DNA of 64,000 bases from Amblyomma americanum. Lineage: Eukaryota > Arthropoda > Arachnida > Ixodida > Ixodidae. The notes under the pieces were generated by a model. It had not been told where the DNA came from. It was given only the letters and a program-made list of their open reading frames with translations, and did not search any database. Below, piece after piece: positions 12,326-24,900 of this stretch (its first letter is position 1; the number at the start of each line of letters is the position of its first letter). Both the position numbers and the translations under genes were made by a program. Location of the stretch: positions 86,934,639-86,998,638 of the forward strand of contig NC_135498.1 in the NCBI RefSeq assembly GCF_052857255.1, given 5' to 3'.

Positions 12326-13282
12326 TTACAAACGATACAATGCATGACCGGGACGACTGATAAGATTCTTAGGTCGCAAGAAAAGTCTGCCGTCTTTAAG
12401 AGCAAGGAGTGGCTTTGGAATTCTAACGCAGGTTTCTATTTGAAAACTCGACTTGAAACTCGGCTCTTGTTGCACGCATGTGATATGTTCTTTGCTGCTG
12501 GCACTGAAGTTCTTCGAGCACCTCTTGTTCGAACAGCCAGTGGAAGACGACTCAGTTTCACTGAAACAAGTTGGAAGTCTTCCGGAGCTCTGACACTAAA
12601 TTGATACCCTCTTGTGAGACTCAGTCCTCCTGAAAACGATCAAGCAAAAGACTGTTACAAGAATGGAGGTAGCTGCGTTTGGTTTGGATTAATCTATGTC
12701 CTGCATTCTTGGTCAAAAATTTTCAATTTTGAATATCGGAAAGTACTGGTAGAGAAATATTGAAGGAAATGGTCTATTCTTTCGATGCGTAGCAAAATCT
12801 TTCTTGAAAGTTTTTGCACTGCTCGGAACGAACAGTTCAGACTGCCACAAAAAACCAATGTCAAACGCTTCTGACGATAGCAAAAACGTTAAAAGCGCAA
12901 ATATACAAGCCTGCTGATCCGATATCTGCATATATATTGGTTGTTATAGTGAAACTTTATAATATATGAAGAAATTTTGTTGATAAACTCTTTCCCGTTA
13001 AAAATGTTTTGTCCGTAATTAATGGCTATGACTGTTTGCAGGCATTGCAATGTGGTCCTTACCATGAAGTTGAGAGCTTGGATGGCGCCTAAGCCGATTA
13101 GCGAAGTGCTTTTTTGAAGAACATAAATTGATACTCGTGCGTTTGAGTGCAGTTAACGTGCTAGGCTTGGACCACTGCACTAAATCTCTGATCGTCTGTT
13201 CCCTTTTGCCCATGGTTTGATTGATATATGTGCTTTAACAGCTTAAAGCAATTCGGGGGGGAGCTACGGATGATATCGACTG

Positions 13283-13425
13283 CCTGGCGTTCTTTAACGT
13301 ACACTGATAACGCGTAGTACACAAGCCTCTAGCATTTCGTATCCATCGAAATTTACTGCCGCAGCCGGGATCAAACCCGCGTCTTTCGAGTCAATAGCCA
13401 AAAACCATAACCACTGAGCCCCAGG
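13283..13425 (-). repeat. tRNA-derived SINE (Ruka-type), decayed, antisense
   Basis: The plus strand reads the complement of the SINE: 'gttctttaacgtacactgat', 'aatttcg...atccatcgaaatt', 'gggatcaaacccgcgtcttt', 'ccataaccactgag'. Both ends are ragged and no target duplication was found. Confidence 0.7.
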
Positions 13426-13679
13426 GCGGATTTCTTGCTCATGCTGCGTTGCGAGGCAGACAGCTGTAGAGACAGACAATGTGGATCCTTTCAGTAATGT
13501 CTCTGTCTCACTCGCTATGATGCTGGCCTCACGGCACACCGTCGTAGGATAAAAAATTACAGCAGTTCGCTAAATCACTGATTTCTGCGAAAAATCCAGA
13601 GGCCGGCTCTCCCGGTTCTTGTCACATGCAGTGGAATCTATGTCGTTCCACTACAACATTCGAGGAAGTAGAAAAACTT

Positions 13680-13960
13680 GGAAGACGCTTAACCTGCCCC
13701 TAAGAGTGATAGCGTTCCAGTTCCCTCGCGTGCCAGTACTCACTCTCTTTCACAGATTCAAAGATCACTGGTGAAGCGATTAAGCGGTCAGCCACTGAAC
13801 TGCAGGTGGCTGTTTCGAACACAGCCACCGGTTATGCTTGTCAGGTCCTGGTTGCTCTTCCCTAGATCCGTAAGGCTCATTTTCGCACAGACAGTTCTTA
13901 GGCAGGATATCTCTCGACCAGTGAGGTGGCGCGCAGTTCCACGATGAGCAGGTGCCATTT
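13680..13960 (+). repeat. Dispersed repeat, copy 3
   Basis: Same family as 2,277-2,790 ('gacgcttaacctgcccctaa', 'acacagccaccggtta', 'tctctcgaccagtgag'). It is more diverged and shortened. Confidence 0.4.
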
Positions 13961-15939
13961 GAATTAATTCTTTAATTACTTCATTGGCGTTTGACGTGGT
14001 GGGCAGGTTGCCACCTGCCTACTGTGGCAGGTGGGGCACCTACTTTTTCGTGACACGCATGGACTGACGCCGCCTTTTCTCGTGAACCGGACCTCTGACG
14101 CTATCTCATTAATATTCTTGAGTTAGACTGGATAAAGTTGCTTGGTACTCATTAGGAGTTTCATCACCCGTTGTGTTCATTGTTGCAGTTGAGGCAGGCT
14201 GAGCATCCTTCCTTGCATGACAAATGCGACCGCTTCGTCACCCAAGTGATAAATCAGAAGCGAACATCGCTTTCTGGACACAAACGCGAACCCCCTTGCA
14301 ACATCAGATAAATTTCGAACTTGTGCATTCATTATGGCCATGTAACCTCAAGTCGCTTGGCTTCACTACAAACGGCAAGGGTGGCCGATTGTTCAACATC
14401 GCTGCGCCAGGCTAGATATTTTAAGTGGCATACAAGGTACCTTCGCGCAGAAAATGGTTAAAATGTTCGGCTTCCATGATAAACTAGTGAACAAGTAAGG
14501 TGAACTTCCTATCCTGCTCCATGGCTTCACGAAGTCTGGGTTCCATGAAGCCCCGCTGCAAACCGCTTGCAGTCAAGCCGTTATGTCGCATTCCCCGTCA
14601 GAGAGGCCGATATACCGTTGGACGCCATGTTGTCAGTCATTAAAGACGGCCTGGCACCTGTTCCCGCCTACTTTAAGGATGAAGAACTGGACATTTTCTT
14701 TATTTTTCTCCTTTAAACTGTTTTCCTTTTTATACTTGGCTTCTTACTTCCTTTATATTACGAATTGAACTGACTATGTACGCCAGTGCCTCATACTTAA
14801 GTATAGAGATTGCAATTCCTTGTGGATTTCGCAACGCAGGTTGAGGCAACGGTTTCGAGAGCTGCCGAGCAGGGCAACGCAGGAAAACCTCGAAAATAAC
14901 TTTTTTGTCTCACATAGAGATGAAGAACGCAATGAAGCGAGATACTCTCTACTAGAACGCACCTCTTTTAATAATGAATGATACGGCTTCTTCTCGTTCA
15001 GAGAAGCCTGACTGCGCCCGGCGCTCGGTTCTGCAGAACAGAGGAAAGTCTCGGAGAACTCGCATCTGGCTGAAATAGCCGTGCCGACGGCGCTTGACTT
15101 GAAGACGTGGACTATTGAAGGCTTGCCGTGAGTTTCACGGTTATACTATTATGCAATTTCAACGAAGTGCCTCGTGCGTAGATTATGGGTCCGCGTTAAA
15201 AAGCACGCTGCAGCTAGGAGCGTAGGCCTAACATGTCGCCAATGTACTTGTCGCCAATGTACTACAGAGTCCCATCCTCGTACGCCGATGTACGGATGGC
15301 GGCCCGGACTCCGCGGAACAGAGGCGAGGCTCACTTCTCAAGGGATACTGATGAACAAATGTTTATTTGACATGAACATAATTGTTTACAACATTTTAAC
15401 ACAAAAGAGAAGACACAAAGCAGCCCAAGAAACTGATCAAAGCAAACCGTACAATAGTAGTAGTAGAAAACATTTATTCCAAAAAGGTAGGATAGAGAGG
15501 CGAGAATACAGATTTTGGGTGGAGTCCTTATTTCAGTACCCCAATGTCCACCGCAGTTGGTTGGGTTCGAAGACTTATAATAAAGTGCACATCTCGAACC
15601 AAAAACTTTAAAAAAAGAACATGTGCAACCACATGAATGCGTAGATCGCGCGTTGGCCTCTTCAACACCAAGTGTGCGATATTATTATTGATCATCAATA
15701 TGGCCTCTGCCCTTGAAGATGCCCATTTTCTTTCCTGCTAGCCAAACGCCGTGACACATTTCACGGACTTCAAGACTGCATAAGCCTAAGACCCTTACCT
15801 CGCTTTCGCTAACCGGGCTCCCAGTGGCTATGGTGGGTACAAAGCTCCGGCGGTGGTACAAAGTGAAGGATGCCCTCATGCTGCATGTTAAGTGGTTCTT
15901 AGGCAAACCACCCACCTAACCCGTGGCGTCGAAACATCT

Positions 15940-17150
15940 TCGTTTGCAGACACCACGCTGCTTGCACGGTGCTTCAGCGGTGGGCCACCTCGGCCGGAGC
16001 CAAACCTATGCCAGAGTGCGTATGGGATTTTGGCGGCCAAGCATGCTGACCGACGTCCGAGAACAAATTGCGTCCTGCCACACGTACCAGAACAGCTAGC
16101 AGTCGACGCGCACACCAACTCCACTCCCGCAGAGTTTACCACCGCCTCGCGCACCGTTCGAACTCGTAGATCTTGACCATTTGGGCCAAATTTTCAAACC
16201 CCATGATGCTAAACGAAGTGGGTCAAAGCGTTGCGCGTCCCCAGTACGTCGTCGAGCAACTCAAGACGCTTGTAAAAGCGGCACCTGGTTCTTACGCACA
16301 ACTCTCCTTGCCGCTTCATCATCGACCGTGGGTGCTCATTTCCGCCTCGAGAGTTCACGCGAGCTCTCCAATCTTGCGGCCTAGCACTCCACTACCTCCA
16401 TCAACCATCTGTAGTGCAACGGCCTCAGGGATCCAGTGAACCGTACTACGGCGAACATCCTCGCCTCCTACGCCTCTCCTATTATAGGAACTGCAACCGC
16501 TTTGTCCCACGTGCCGTTTTAGTGCGCGAAGTAATCCGATGGGCACCAACCCCGAGCGAAATCATCCATTGTCTGTTCCTTAGTAAGTTCGCGGCTGGCC
16601 TAGCGCGAGCGCTTCTTCCCGCGGCCACGCCCGCTCATCACCGTCTTCTACGTAGCACAAATCAGCGCTTTCGAACTGATTCAAATGCAGTGAACATTCT
16701 GTAGTTTTAGTTTCGCTCTGAACAACTGCAACCGAGATGCCGTAAACATTACACCAGCCATCAGTCATTTCCGGTAGAAAGCCCGCACTCCCACCAGACA
16801 CAAATGGGCCTGTCGCTTCCTACTGCATCCGCATCTGACTCCACAGGCCTAATTCGTCTCTGCCGCCAAGAGTCCAACCACAACCTTATGAACCCTCATG
16901 CGCGTGCTCAGGGGGACCAGTGAGATGAACCTAACACCTCCCTCTTTAAAACTGGAGACGTAGTCCTTGTACGACGTAATATCCACACTACTGGACACGC
17001 CGCGGAACTAAGGCGCCACACCAGCGTAGTTTTTCGTATGTGATCCCTCACCTTCGGCCTCGAGGATCTACGAGAGCATCGCCAGCGTGGTGTCCACCAA
17101 ATCTACCCTGAGCACGTCTCCCATACCAAGCTTTACGCCACAAGGATGTC
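15940..17150 (+). pseudogene. Decayed Ty3/gypsy integrase region
   Basis: Across shifting frames on the plus strand one can follow a Ty3/gypsy integrase. At about 15,960-16,100 there is a zinc-finger start (LHDASAVGHLG, then FWRPS, then IASCHTYQ, where the family has C..C). Next comes PFELVDLDHLG at about 16,155. At about 16,390-16,520 is a degraded NGxVERLNR-type catalytic Glu region. At about 16,940-17,130 is the C-terminal FKTGDVVLVRRNIHTTGHAA segment, followed by HVSHTKLY. Many indels and stops are present. No LTRs were recognised. It is much older than elements A and B. Confidence 0.65.
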
Positions 17151-17994
17151 CGTAACTGGCGCTCGTTCCTTGAGCCGCTCTGCCCTCATTCTGTCTCTTA
17201 ACGTTACACTTTTTATTGTAAAACTCACACGGAATGCATAAAACTATAAAATAAACGTGAGAGGAAGCCCGCACCAAACCAGAGGTTATCGCAGGCAAAA
17301 CCAATTGAAAATAAAAGAGCACCTATCATTTTTCTTTCCATAGCCGGCTAAATGCTGTAGAAAATGTTTACACAAAACTTTTTTCTCACTGCATGCGCCC
17401 TTTTTTGTGTCCAGATGCTGGAATCCATGATCAGCAAGCGCGATGACGACTGCACGTTGCAAAGTTATGTAGTTTTCGATACATCAGCATGGTGATTGCA
17501 CACCGGTAATTGTTATGTACTGAAAACTAATGTTAATAAATTAACCAGACAGTAATTAGACATTTTTATCAATGAATAGCATTAATTTCAGCTTGCGAAC
17601 ACAAACCTCTTACTGCAAATTCACTTACGCCTCACCGACGAAAGCTTTGGGGGACCATGGTGACTTCTAGCGACAAATCATCGGCGATGAAGTTAACGTT
17701 GCTTGTCATCAAAGGGCGCTCTGGAGAGAACTTAAAATAAAATAAAACACGTCGAACACTTTTGACAGAAACAATAACCCTATCAGTGATATTTCACTTG
17801 AAACGGGATATGGGGTGCAATACAGCAATAAAAGTGTTTCGCAGCAAGATGGCCCTTCAGTTTTGTTTTATGTAATTTTCAATGCAAATTTATATTATAG
17901 ATACTCGTTTCTTGGGTATTGAAGTGCTCAAGGAAAGCTATTTTCATTTCCATTATAGCCTAACATCTTTTCTTCAGTGGTCGGTCTCCTTAAG

Positions 17995-18490
17995 TTCAAG
18001 TACTGTTGTACCCTCTGCGTAACAGCCCCATAGGAGAGCAGTGGTAAGATGCTGCTGTCATATACTTTCCTCTTAGGGGATATTAGTAAACTTCCATTCG
18101 TTACCTGCGAGTACCTGCCAAATCCACTTCACCCCATTAGTCTTCAGGTAGTTATTTCGCTCCCGAGGTAGGAATCTGCAGTTACTACCTGACCTAAGTG
18201 GATGTAATCCCTTACTACTTCCAACAGTTCGCTGCCTATCGTAACTGCTGTTAGCATATGATACTGCTGAACGTTACTTTAGTTTTTCGCACATTAATTC
18301 TTAAAGCCACCGTTCTGCTTAGCCTGTCTAGGTTCGATCATGCTTTGCGATTTCACCCCTTGAGTCCCTTAGCAAGGCAATTTCATCAGTACTCAACATT
18401 TCTTTGATGTTTTAGTAGGTTCTTAATACTCCACGTTTGTCAAAGGACCACCAGTAGAAATAGCTAATACAATTTTCTCGTTGTGTATAT
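17995..18490 (-). repeat. RTE-like LINE fragment (antisense)
   Basis: Counterpart of 3,420-3,850 within the segmental duplication: 'gttcgatcatgctttgcgat', 'cccttagcaaggcaatttca'. It also keeps a left part ('gggatattagtaaacttcca') that copy 1 has lost. It is decayed. Confidence 0.6.
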
Positions 18491-18583
18491 TGGTGTGTGT
18501 GACTACATGAATATATTTGCTATTACTGGTGGTAAACATGTCACCAGTCATCAGAGTACCATCGAAGTTATCTCATGAAAAAA

Positions 18584-18589
18584 TTTATT
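18584..18589 (-). promoter_or_regulatory. Polyadenylation signal AATAAA of fibrinogen-related gene
   Basis: AATAAA on the minus strand, about 83 nt past the stop codon at 18,672. It is conserved in the pseudogene copy at 3,948-3,953. Confidence 0.6.
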
Positions 18590-18671
18590 CGTTACTATGT
18601 CAGGCCAACAACACTTCGGGAGTAGCGGGTTCGGAGCGGAGACTCTCGGTGTTTCGACGTCAGTGAGGTCG

Positions 18672-18974
18672 CTAGCCGCTTTTACTGAGCTTTCCTCCAT
18701 GCATTGTGGCCGGTCGTATCATCATCTGGACGCTGGGGAAGGAATAGTAGTTGTTTTGCCTGCGGTTGGATGATCCTTGCACCTCCCACACGATGCCATC
18801 CGCGAAGCTTGCGTGCGGGCTATTCAGGTTCAGGCCATTTAAAGTTGGAAAAGTGACAGTGCTTGTACCACCAGGCTCCACGATACGCGACGACGCAGTT
18901 TCTACCGTCCCTGTCAAAGTCTCGGTCGAAAGTCGTGAATTTCATGCCGTTGGTGTCGTACATCGAGTCCCAAC
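18672..18974 (-). CDS. Fibrinogen-related gene, exon 5
   Basis: The acceptor is ...ATACGCAG|GTTGGG. The exon encodes WDSMYDTNGMKFTTFDRD, the RGAWWYKHCH region and the C-terminal end, stopping with TAG at 18,672-18,674. One extra base in 'ccaactttaaatggcct' (about 18,836-18,840) breaks the frame. The pseudogene copy reads 'ccaactttaacggcct' without it. The second half is open in the shifted frame (NGLNLNSPHASFADGIVWEV), so only one base separates it from an intact exon. Confidence 0.85.
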
Positions 18975-21900
18975 CTGCGTATTGCGCGGCACATTTGGTA
19001 TGAGTGTCAGAGCGACGGTACAATAAGTTAAGCAGAGAATATCAGATAACTTAATCGCGAACAAGAATGAAATGCGTTCGTTTCGTTGTGCAGCAGGCTT
19101 TCGGAAGCCCGGATTTCGCCCCTTTATGGCGTTGAAACTTCGCCTTATTTTCAAAACTTGCGGAGGTCAGCTGGTGTCTTTTTAAAGGAGTAATCGCAAA
19201 TAGTTAAGTTTATGGGTCTATACCGTCCCAAAGCTAGTCAGGCTATGAGGGACACCGTAGTTAAGGGCTCTGCGAATTTCGGTCATCTCTAGTTATTTAA
19301 CGTGTACTAACATCACACAGTACACGGGCCTCTAGAATTTCGCTTTCATCTAGCTGCGACTGCCCCGTGGCTGGGATGAAACCCATGCCTTTCGGCCAAT
19401 CGCAAATAGGTTGTCACAGAAAAGCTGCTCAAGATTACAACGTCATCTGCCCTTTTTTTGCACAGCATGTTCACTCCATTTCCTTGAAGGCTCGACAGTT
19501 ACTTAACTGAGACAAAACTACGACGTATCGCTTGTCGCAGTGACCCTGGCAGCGAGCCTGGCAAGAATTCAACGTCTTTAGAGGTGCGCATAGAAGCGTC
19601 CGCGATAATAATCCTCCTGATGTTGCACAACATGTGCCACCTCCCATCTCATGATGCTCGATAGCGATGGTTGAGGAGCTTTCATACAACGAGTGATTAA
19701 GATAGCGACGGGCACACAGAACGAAAGAAAAAGCTTGAGCAGGCAATTAAGCTCCGCCTTACGGGTATTGCGCGACAGCGTTAATGGGTCTCTTCAGTAC
19801 TCTAGGATCCTCATTTCGTATCACTTAGCAGACACGAGCACTGCTTCTTCTTAGACCATCACATAACGCTGGAGCGTCCAGGTCCATGTCCCATATAAGT
19901 ACCTCGCAAGGAAATGATCCAAGGAATGGCGTCGCCCTGTTGTCTGACATCACGGCGCAGTGCCTTGCACTTTCCACATCCCTGTGTCCTGAACGGCGGC
20001 AGCTGTTAAACCCACAGTTTTCGTGCATGCCCCTCGTTTTCTTTGTAAAGCACCCGGTGACCTCACGCACGGCAGCCTGATAACGCGCAGTGGGGATTCG
20101 CCAGAATGCTCATCCGAGCGCAGTGATCACATTCGTTATGTTTCGAGTTCTTCCTCTTTCCGCTCCTCTTTCTCACTGCTGTCACAACGGAGGCTCGCCT
20201 ATTTAAATGGAACCAATGGATGCAGAACCGGCGCTGCGTAAGAAAGAAATGTCGGAATTGACGTATGCATAGCCTGCACTCCTATCCCAAGTTACTGCGC
20301 CCGACTACTCCATCACTCCTGGAAGAAGGCTCCGCTACCAACAGTTACAAAACACTCCGAGTGCTGCGCCTACACCTTAGCGGCCTTATGCGAGTTTGCG
20401 AATTTTTGTGTTAGCACAGAGCCACAAACCTGAAGCAGGTGTAAAGGATGTGCGTCATATGTGCGTGTGCAAGACATGGACTGAGAGGGTTAGGCCTCGA
20501 ATGTATGTACGCGGGTGATGACTGCCAATCATTCTATAAGTGGAAATTTCTATTGTCCAGGTCGCCCTATGTTATTATTTGTATTTGAGATCATAAAACT
20601 CCACTTGCCCTCTCCCTTTCCTTCTCTTTTCGCCCGTGTGGCGTAGCAGGCCAGGGCCATGTTTCCAACGCACGCGTTCCCACCTTTCCTCTCAATAAAA
20701 TATACTGCCTCTCTCCGAGTGGCATTGGCAAGGAGCACTAATACTTCAGCCTGTGGCTAACTTGCCGTTAGGCGTCCGGTAAGTTTTCCTCCACGGCAGC
20801 GCACTCTGCGAACATATGGTCACGTGGCCGATCACGAGAAGGTAATGTGTCATCACATATCAGCCCAGGTTTCCACAAAACCTGTACATCAAGACTTTGT
20901 GACTTAGGCATAAGGAAAAGACACGCTGAAGCAGAGCAACAGCATTCTCCGAGTTAGCGCCTTCTATCGCCGAGCGTAAACGTATTTCTTTTTATTTACG
21001 TGTGACGTACGGCTATTGACACAAGTGCAACCTCTTGCCTCGTTTGTCATCGTGATTTTCACATGACAAATCCAGAGAGGGGGGGGGGGGGGGGTGCTGT
21101 TTTCACATTTCTACTCTATTCACTTGTTAGGAGATGAGCGCAGGTATGCTCTGCTATCCTGGGGTTCGAGTTTGTAAAAAAACACTCAAGCTGTTAACTT
21201 CCTGCTAGCTAAAGGAAAACTTTAGTTCTCATATTCACGCTAAATGACCTCGGCGTTGCGTGACGTACCATTCGGACGCAGGAATTTTCCAAGCCTCATC
21301 ATAAAGTGCTGGGCCTCATTTTCAATCTTTATACTTTCGTAGTCAACGACGACGGTATCATTACCCCTCAGAATGACCCTCAGCTGCATCTTTTCTGGAA
21401 GCGACGTCAGAGCATGTAACACCCGGTTGCCTGCAAGAATCGAAATGAAGAAATAAATTCCAGTGTAGTTCCATAGAAAAGAGCTAAAACTAGGGCATAA
21501 AAGAAACGAAGATAATAATAACGCACTGATTTCCGACTGTGAGATCTGTATCACCGTGGAGAAAAAAAATGAAAAGCAGTTTTAGTCAAGGGGAAAGACA
21601 TTTTGCAAAAGAAAGAGGCGTCCGGTGCTCACGTGTAAGTTCTGTTTTTCCGCCCTTCAATTTTCTAATAACGTTCGAAGCTTGCGTATTCAGACGACAC
21701 TCTGAGCACGAGGTAGGCGTCACTCAGTTTGCCTAATATGAAACATGGGAGACTTGAGAGGTCGAAAGCTTGTCGTAGTTCCTGCGGCGTCCACAATGCC
21801 ATTCTTGCTCTAGCAAAACGGTTTCGGTAGACTTCAACCGATCAACCGCAGAGATGTGAAGGAAATACTTGTTGCCTAGGCGATGTGTGCGTTCATGCAC

Positions 21901-24900
21901 GCAGTAACTACTTTGACAAAAACTATTGCTATTCGCGCGCGAGTTCCCAGCTCTGCGACCACACAGCAGCGGCCGCAGATCGCGTTGACGTGGTTGGAGT
22001 CGGAACTCAACCCACGCGTAAGATCAGCAGCGCTCCTGTGCTGATTCCTCTTTTTGGTACATACACAACGTTAACATTGTTGCCGAAGGAGTCATTACGC
22101 AGAAGTTCTAGAGAATAAGAATGCAGGTTGTCTTCATGACGTTTGTGCTGAGTGTTCGTCTGCCCGCAAGAAGCAGTTTTTTATGTTATTTGTGTTTCAT
22201 TACCGACGGGCTAGTCCAATAGTGCAAATAAGAATCCTTATTTTCAGTCAGGCCACATTACTGGCGTTGCCATATTTCCGTTTGGTCTGTGGTTTGTGAC
22301 GGTTTAACATACCAAAGCAACTCAGGCTCCGAAAATTTCGATCACCTGAGGTTCTTTAGCGTCCACTGACATCGCACAGTAGACGAGACCCTAGAATTTC
22401 GCCTGCATCGAAATGCGACCGGACACGGCCGGGTTCGAAACCGCGTCTTTCGTGTCAGCAGCCGAGCGCCTTAACAACTGAGCCACCGTGGCGGCCATAG
22501 CAAAACTTTTTTGCGTTGAAACCACTCTATTCGTATTGGCTGACTGGCGTGTTTACCAGAGTTCTATTAAGGATTCTTATCTGCCATTCAAGAACCAACA
22601 GGCATATCTGATTGCATGTTTTCATATGGAAAAGTCCTCATTGTGCAACAATTCTTTTCCAGGGTAATTGTTCTGTTCGTCATATACTGATAGCTAACAC
22701 CTGTGTAGTCAGTGGAATCAGCTTTGGATAAATGCCATTGTCGCCCTCCTATGTCCGTGGCGCGGCCAACAGTGAAACAAAACTAAAAGGCTCAATCACC
22801 GATGAATGCCTTTAAAAAGCAGCCTCAGTTGAAGTGGTGGTACATATTGGAAGAAAAAATTCCCCTCAGGTAGACACCAAAATTTTTCTTTCTGGCCCAT
22901 TTTCCTTGCGGAGGTCTGTAAGTGGCGAAAACGCTGCATGTGCTAAAATTCCCTGATAACTCGCGCATGCTTCTTTCTATAGCTAGGTCTTGCACCGCAA
23001 ATTCGCTGATAAACAGAAAATTCTCCGTATGGAACAATAATGCTCAAGTATGCACTCATTAGTACCTTTTGCGCGTTTCAATTCAAGACGATGGCGTTAC
23101 CCTGCCGCGGGCAGTACCATAAACTTAGTAATAAGTCCTTAATAGTGTGCATTTTGGTCCAATGGTACCAGCGTGTGATGGCGATCTATGCCAGTTCCGC
23201 GTGAGGTGCAAACATCGTGAGTGGAGCTGTCAGTGATTGGGTCGAGGGTGTGGCTCTCAAGAGGAAGCTGTGAAAACACTTGAGCCAAATCGGTTCATTT
23301 CCTGATTTTTTGCGCATTTAATATACCATCCAGTTGCTGCTTATGATCAGTCCACCACTTCGGTTTCGAATCGACACTCGATTATGGGTTCCTTTCCTGC
23401 TTTCATTTTACGCGTTTTTTAACAAAAAAAACAAAGATGTTTTGTTTGACAAAACAAAATAGGGGCTGCACCTATCGCCCAAGTATTCGTTTGATCAGTT
23501 TTTTTTTACTCGCATACACTTCATCTCCACTCTAAGAACAGATATCTACAACATAAAGCAGCTGACCAGACGGAAAACTAAACAAAAGGCGAATAAATAA
23601 AAATACCCAAAAAAAGAAACAGGAGAAAAGTAGGCCGGGAAATAGGCGGAATGGATAAAATAAACCTTCTAAACATTCCTAGCACTTAAATGATTACAAA
23701 CATCAACCGAAGGCTCAGCTGTGTGGTGGCATGAATCAATCTAGGAGCCTGACGCCTCAGTAGAGGAATGAGAAAGACACCAAAAGAATTAGCTGGGTAA
23801 AAATGTCTGCATATTGCAGCGGGTAGACGACGACGACGACATTGTGTGAGTGAACGAGTGGACAAGGAAGAAGACGAGAACTCATCTCTGGCTATGTTCT
23901 GAGTGCCGCCCGTAGCTGTTCATTCGTTTTTGTAAATAACTGTAAATATATTCTTTCCCGCAACATATTTGGTGGATGTGCGCGGTGAAAAGTAGGCGAG
24001 AAAACCACAACATCGTCTAGGTAGCAGAGGCAGGTAGACCACTTAAAGCCGCGAAGAAGGGAGTCCATCATTCGTTCAAAGGTAGCCGGCGCGTTACAGA
24101 GTCCGAATGGCATGACTTTAAATTGGTATAAGCCATCAGGCGTGACGAAGGCGGTCTTTTCACGCTCCTTTTCATCTACGGCAATTTGCCAGTACCCCGA
24201 TCGAAGATCAATTGAAGAGAAATATTTGGCGCCGTGGAGGCAACCTAATGCATCATCGATCCCCGGGAGAGGATATACGTCTTTTTTTGTGATGCGGTTT
24301 AGGTGCCGGTAATCAACGCAGAAGCGCCAGCTGCCGTCCTTCTTTTTTACCAGGACAACTGGAGAAGCCCAAGGGCTTGACGAGGGCTCGATGATGTCTT
24401 TTGCGAGCATCTTATCGACCTCTTGATTTATGACGGTGCGTTCAGCGCTGGACACGCGGTACGGACGTCTGTGGAGAGGAGCGGCATCACCGGTGTTTAT
24501 CCGATGCGTCACCACAGAGGTACGAGTCAAAACACGGGCATCAAAGTCGAAGATGTCGCGAAAAGATGATAAGAGACACCTAAGATCGTGAGCTTGCATC
24601 GCTGGTAGGTCAGAACAGATCATGTCGGCGTAGTCATCCGTTGGTTTCTCTGGTGATGTTGCCGCAGGCAACAGGCATTGATGAGTGGAAGGTAAGCAGC
24701 TGTCCACCACTGATATGACACATTCGGCAGCAGGGCACAGCGTGGCGAGTGAGATGCCTTGCGGGAGCGGTTGGATAGACGAGCCAAAGTTCAGAACCGG
24801 AAGGTACGCACGGTTTGCCGACATTGTAAAGACAGTGTGCGCAAGTGCAATACTTCGCGTGAGGGCAACGTCAAGGTCCGGAGTGACTACGTAGGGGCCA

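Noticed and set aside
12104..12604. 166-codon open frame as a gene
   Set aside because: It runs through an antisense SINE-like repeat and the duplicated non-coding block. It is not conserved as a frame in the other copy.
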